From assembly GCF_032362555.1 (NCBI RefSeq), contig NC_083522.1:6550001-6614000 (forward strand): a DNA stretch of 64,000 bases. The letters are read 5' to 3'. How positions within the stretch are numbered: the first letter of the stretch is position 1; each line of letters starts with the position of its first letter. Below are positions 59,301 to 64,000 of this stretch, in pieces. Made by a program: the position numbers and the translations under genes. The notes below the pieces were generated by a model, which was given only the letters and a program-made list of their open reading frames with translations, did not search any database and was not told the DNA's origin. Source of the DNA: Amyelois transitella. Lineage: Eukaryota > Arthropoda > Insecta > Lepidoptera > Pyralidae.

Positions 59301-62300
59301 TTCATCACTTTCTTCATGCAAGCAGGTCGGTTGGGCGGTGCATTCGAAGTGGTGGTAAATATCTTACTGAACGGCAGAATATCATGACTCCTGTTCATAT
59401 AAATCACTGGGAGGTCAAGCTTCTATTCAGTTGACTGTTATGTCTTCAAATATAAAAGGCGGTTTATGTCTTGAAATTCCAACGCCGGCAGCCATACCAT
59501 TCGGAAACAAAAGATACGACGTCGAATGAAAAATTTCTTTAAAAAATACTAAATGTGAACTCTATTGATTAATGATTTTCAATTTTATTGAACAGTGTTG
59601 CCTCGAACAACGGTCAAGGGCTGCCGAAGGTTGACCGGCCGATTCCGCGTAACACATAGTAAACTAATGCGGATATAGACTGTTGCCCACTGTAGGTCAT
59701 GTAGTCTCTTTTCCTTGCAACTTGTATACGTATTTCTTAAATCGCATTTTTGTTATGCCTTTGTTATAAAAAAAATCCTGTTGGATTTACTTTATTATTA
59801 TATAAATAAACTTATGATATAAAATTGTACAGGTTTCGTTGAAGAACATCCATTCACAAAAAAAAATACTGTTAAGTACCAAATTTCACCCAAATAATTT
59901 AGCCCTCTAAGCAAAGTATTGTTTATCGAATAAATACATAGATTTTTTTTAGTTTACTTGATAATATGGGTAAAGATTATTATAAGTTGTAATTTTTGCA
60001 ATTATACAAATAATTATACAAATAGCTATGTCAGCTTGGCCGTGCCCTCGTCTGCATCGAAAGGTCGGAAAGGATTGAAAGGACACACGCAAATGGCAAA
60101 TGACAAGCCGAATGCTTCCGGTCGCCTATAAAATGAAATAATGTCCACCGACTATAAATATCTTGTTATTTTATATGTTATTTAAATGATTTAAACCGAC
60201 GAGCTTGCATGAAGAGAGTCATGAATGTGAATGAAGCGAAAGAAGTGTGCAGGGGTCACAGCAATTAAAAAGATGTACCTACTCAGAATCTACCTATCGA
60301 TCATGCATATGCGTTATGTATGTTTGGTTGATCTGTTGCGTTAACGGCAATGAGAATCGCGGTTAATAATTGATGAAAAAAACTATATGATGCATTTATG
60401 TTATTTTTCTTATCACTGCGTTAATCCTGTTTCATGTATTTTTTAATAAATGTGATTTGCAAGGCCATGCCTTGCTCTATCGGGTATGTCCTTAATGAGA
60501 GTTTGGTTCAGATGTCTGGCCTATAATTCCTTACTTGACTTTCTCAATCCGCCCATGGTCATAGGCGTATCCACAGCTCAAGCTCAAGGGAAATGCAATC
60601 GTGACTAACACCACGAGAATGATGATGATCAATTAATAGATGTCTGCTGAGAAAAAGTCTCCCTATTTCATTCCATTACAAGGAGCTTTTATAAATATCA
60701 TCCACTTGGGGTTAGTCATGGTAGCGTCCTCACCTCTAGCGAGGAGCTCTATCACTCTGAAAAGACTTATTGGGGCACCTTAATCACCCAGGTTTCTAGC
60801 TATATGTATTCTAAAATAGTCTATTAATATACCTATGATCTTCTTCCGCAGTATCAACGAGCAGCGAAGGCGTAGGTGACGCATTACAAGTGTGCCACAC
60901 AGCAGCCAAGGTCCTACGGGAGAATGTCACCGACCTGAGTCTCAGGCTCGGCAAGTTGGAGCACGACCATCAAGAGTTGGTGAAGCAAGTGGACTTGTCG
61001 AAGGCCGAGTTGGCGGCTGTGACAGACAAACTGGCTGCGGCACCCACTTTAGGACAAATGCCGACTAGATTAGCTCAGTTAGAGAAGACAGTAGCTTATT
61101 TTGGTTCACAGGTTTGTTTTTTTCTCTTTTTTTCACATTTCGTACTTAATATTGCCCATTTTTTTCCTTATTCAAGTTGCTAAACCGCCCAGTCTTATAC
61201 TGATTCTGATTTTGGCTGTCAGTATATGTACGAAAATAGAATTCACATCGCGGATAGATTGGCTGGAACTGTGAAACTTAAAGATGGCACCATTTACCCT
61301 CTACCGTTTTGGCAAACGTAACGATTATCATTGTTATTTCTTTCAGATACAAGGCTTCGATTCCGGAATCAACACAGCCCGGTCTCAAGCCGCCACCGCA
61401 GCGTCTGGCGTCGAAGACATCAAGACGATGCTTCAGAAACTGCACGCGAAGAACAACGAGACGAGAGCCGACGTCTCGTCCAATAAGAAGAATGGAGAAG
61501 AGTTGCGTGCGCAACTAGCAGCGCTCAACAACACGCTCGTAACAAGAGTAGACGCGCTGCAAACTAAAGTTGAAGAATTGCAAGTGAGTTCTCAGTGTAT
61601 TTAACCCATAGCGTTTTTATTATATTAGTCAAGTGTATCTGTGCCGCCGTCTCGCCCATTAAGAATAATGGAGAAGAATTGCGCGCGCAACTTGCAGCAC
61701 TGAACAACACACTTGTGACTAGAGTAGACGCGCAACAAATTTAAATCGAAGACTAATAAGCGAGTTGAATGTTATACCCATAGATTTTTGTATAAGTATT
61801 CACGTGGTACGTGAAGTATCAACGAGGCGATATATCCGAATCCCGTGAGTTAAAGCGTGTTTTACCTGATACACAATACCATGTGGAGCAACGACGCGAT
61901 AGCAAAGATACTTATGTTGATTTAGTCTAATACTTTTTATTGTGCAAGTTATTTAATTATCTCAATTAGTGAAAAGATCACATGACATTTGTATAATTTT
62001 GTAATTTCCTTATTGATTACTTAAATAAATATAATGTTCATAATTTATATTTTACAAATTTGCCCTTTGATTCGCTGTTAAAAATAGCCATTCAGTTACT
62101 GTATATAGATTTGAACCTCCTTACTCTTAGCGTTATTTCCGGTTTTACTCTTATTACACAAAGCGATTTTGAACCCGCCTGAACTTCGCAACTTTTAAAA
62201 ACTTACTCTAAATTATCATGTTAAAGCTACACTAATGAGCCTATTAGTCCTTAGTCGCCTTTTACATCATGGACATCACTATGAATTATATGGAGTGGTA

Positions 62301-62939
62301 CTATTCTGACATGCCGAAAATTTAAAATGCCTAATTAATTTTTCAGAAGCCACGCAGTACGGCCGCGCCGACGACGCCATCAACTTCTACCACTTCCAGC
62401 ACGACGTCAACGACAACTACCACAACATTACCGCCAGGTATACCTTCCTCTGTCTCTTTCTACATCTTTGGTTAACTGAAATGATGAAAGAGAAAGATGA
62501 TGAGACATGCCTTGTTGAAGTCAGTGAATAAGGGACTTTTCACGAACCTAGAAAAACCATTTACAGATCTAGCAATCCCTTTATTATTATGAGGTTAACT
62601 GACGCATGACGTTCAATCCAACCCCAAATAATAAATTAACCTCGCCCACTGTAACATAGAAAAATATACCATCAAAGCGACTAACAAAGTATGGCCGAAT
62701 TGAGAACTTCCAACTTTTTGAAGTCTGTAAATAAGAAGGTGGCATACATTACTGTATTCTTTCAGTTTATACTTACCTGATTTTTTCACTACATGTTATA
62801 ACTAATGCGATTCCCAAGTATTGAAAATTTATTTCTTATAGAAGTTTTTTTTGTTTCATCCTATTTTAAAAGTTCGATATAAAGTTTTGATATCTTTATC
62901 TTCCCAGGGCCTCCAGCAAAACCGAACGTGCTGCAATGA
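56347..62939 (+). CDS. EFCAB14: EFCAB14-like single-pass membrane coiled-coil protein lacking EF-hands
   Basis: Exons 56347-56599, 60852-61111, 61347-61583, 62347-62437, 62908-62939. Phases agree, about 290 aa. The start MRKRRELDALVGGAGSRGG resembles the N-terminus of vertebrate EFCAB14 (MKKRKELNALIG, from memory). An in-frame ATG at 56299 would add 16 residues. An acidic patch SASSDEGE, an Arg-rich stretch and a TM helix (LAAALALCVCVVSAATVLWL) follow, giving type II topology with a coiled coil outside the cytosol: VLRENVTDLSLRLGKLEHD, LAQLEKTVAYFG, LRAQLAALNNTL. Next comes a Thr/Ser-rich linker (STAAPTTPSTSTTSSTTS), a likely O-glycosylated stalk, and a short end PPAKPNVLQ before TGA 62937-62939. 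No EF-hand is present, unlike vertebrate EFCAB14, so the name rests on the N-terminus and layout only. Function unknown. Confidence 0.65.
58897..59162 (-). mobile_element. Complete non-autonomous Helitron
   Basis: In element orientation it begins TCTATATTAATATTATAAAG after A and ends in a hairpin then cacagCTAG before T. The interior (ccctcaaggatgaataattt, tcaattcgaaccagtagttc) matches the 38519 copy closely. Confidence 0.85.
59215..59345 (-). repeat. RTE 3' fragment, inverted
   Basis: The minus strand reads gcatgaagaaagtgatgaat, gtggatgaagcgaaaacaga and gatagtggagagtggaaaga, a diverged copy of the [16 protein letters not shown] region. Confidence 0.7.
60195..60275 (+). repeat. RTE 3' fragment
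   Basis: gacgagcttgcatgaagaga, gtcatgaatgtgaatgaagc and gaaagaagtgtgcaggg match the same RTE region in the forward direction. Short and diverged. Confidence 0.7.
61641..61760 (+). pseudogene. Decayed tandem duplicate of the upstream coding exon
   Basis: aagaataatggagaagaatt, ttgcagcactgaacaacaca and actagagtagacgcgcaaca closely match the 3' half of the exon at 61347-61583 (61464-61583), 177 bp downstream. The frame still reads LRAQLAALNNTLVTRVDA at first, but hits TAA where the parent continues, and the donor is lost. Confidence 0.8.
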
Positions 62940-64000
62940 ACAAACCCGTCAAATTAACTGTTAAACCCACGAAGAAGGAAGTTTGCTCACATTTCTTGGT
63001 TTCAAGAACGTCCAGAAGGCATATATATACGATAGGATCGAGAGCTCGTAAGGAAACCCTCCACAATTATCTTAAGGATTAGCAAGGAGCTAGAATTAAA
63101 AATGGAGACTGCGCATTTTCGCTTCAAACTCACTCGACTGAATCGAGACAAAATAATACAATATTATAAGTGCGGACTCCATTCGTAATTTTAGACTTCT
63201 TTGGTTAGTGAGTCGATATTTTTACTGATTCGAAGTTCGCCACACTTCAAGTGTCATTTTTATATCAATGTGAGTTAGTTATGATACAAAAGGTGATATT
63301 TGAATGATGACGAATGTTGGTGGTTCGGCCATATTAGAGGTAATGGTATTTTGGACTTTACCCTTGGGGTGCGATGGTAAAAGACAAATTTAACTTTGAT
63401 ATTTAAAACTACGCATTAAAAATGCGAGAAAACAGCACAGTAAATGATATCGCACGAATTTTTACTTTATTAATTAAAATTTGTTGTACAATATAATCTT
63501 GAACTTAGATTATTTTGATCTTCGATGTGCGATACCAATATCAATATTTGTTGAAATGTGGACATTAAGCACCATTACTGCCCCCAAGCGTAAATTGGCT
63601 CTGTAGAAAACGAATATGTAGATTTTATGTAATACATTTATTGGTGCATCTGAAATGTTTCTTAAAATTTTGTTACAAAAATAAGTTTCTGAAATATATA
63701 AATACTGTAGTTGATTGTAGAAGTATTTTAGTATTATTTCTGAAGTTATGACCCATATTTTAAAGCTGCATATCGTGTCGTTTTCTGCAAAGTTCGATAG
63801 ATCGCCTTATATAATTTGTCGAAATGTAAGGTAGTTGTCGAAACGTAAAGGTTAGAGAAAACGTGATTTGTGTTACACGCTTACTCGATGGTTACTTTCG
63901 AGGAAAAGTACATTATAAAATATTCATATTTTAAAGGAGTATAATTATTTTTATGAATATGCACCTATTTCTGTGATTTTATATAGAGAGTATAACGATT
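62940..64000. other. 3' UTR or intergenic DNA
   Basis: Follows the EFCAB14-like stop. AT-rich; no further exon, EF-hand motif or repeat was recognised up to the window end. Confidence 0.45.

Larger units (their letters stand above)
56600..60851. other. Large intron with scattered transposon remnants
   Basis: Contains a (GTTT)n run near 57608, a Helitron-like trace near 57530-57600, the Helitron at 58897 and RTE fragments at 59215 and 60195. No coding exon was recognised. Confidence 0.5.

Overview
This is an insect, almost certainly lepidopteran, nuclear genome window. The evidence is AT-rich DNA, short exons with GT-AG introns, Helitrons ending in CTAG, an RTE-type retroposon with an ATGT tail, and dispersed SINEs of the type found in moths. 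No bacterial operons, phage or CRISPR arrays are present. Coordinates below come from reading exons by eye and checking that splice phases agree.

Layout. 1-10.8 kb is intergenic DNA with decayed repeats and one CpG-rich patch (5.69-6.11 kb). 10.8-12.0 kb holds a minus-strand acidic hypothetical gene. 13.26-33.81 kb is a plus-strand axonemal dynein intermediate chain (DNAI1 type). Its introns carry a TIR transposon containing a THAP-like exon and a nested SINE, an RTE nested inside a Helitron helicase, a TA-flanked MITE, a 114-bp triplication and a tRNA-Thr gene. 35.12-37.91 kb (minus) is fukutin-related protein (FKRP). 39.12-41.16 kb (plus) is the tail-anchored-protein ATPase GET3/ASNA1. 43.99-50.27 kb (minus) is PIG-O, a GPI ethanolamine-phosphate transferase. 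51.3-62.9 kb (plus) is a single-pass membrane coiled-coil protein resembling EFCAB14 without EF-hands, with two candidate TM-encoding first-exon sets.

The genes are arranged as divergent pairs (hypothetical/DNAI1, FKRP/GET3, PIG-O/EFCAB14-like) and convergent pairs (DNAI1/FKRP, GET3/PIG-O). FKRP, PIG-O and GET3 all serve the secretory pathway (glycan transfer in Golgi/ER, GPI anchors, tail-anchored insertion), but nothing in the sequence shows co-regulation. DNAI1 is a ciliary/flagellar gene and has an RFX X-box-like site about 140 bp before its upstream candidate first exon.

Most notable: the FKRP homologue keeps its four zinc-binding Cys but lacks the Asp residues of the catalytic metal site, so it looks like a pseudoenzyme. 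Also notable are the alternative N-termini of two genes, a decayed tandem exon duplicate, a GC-AG intron, a splice donor at the edge of a retroposon tail, and nested transposons with a readable 11-bp target duplication.
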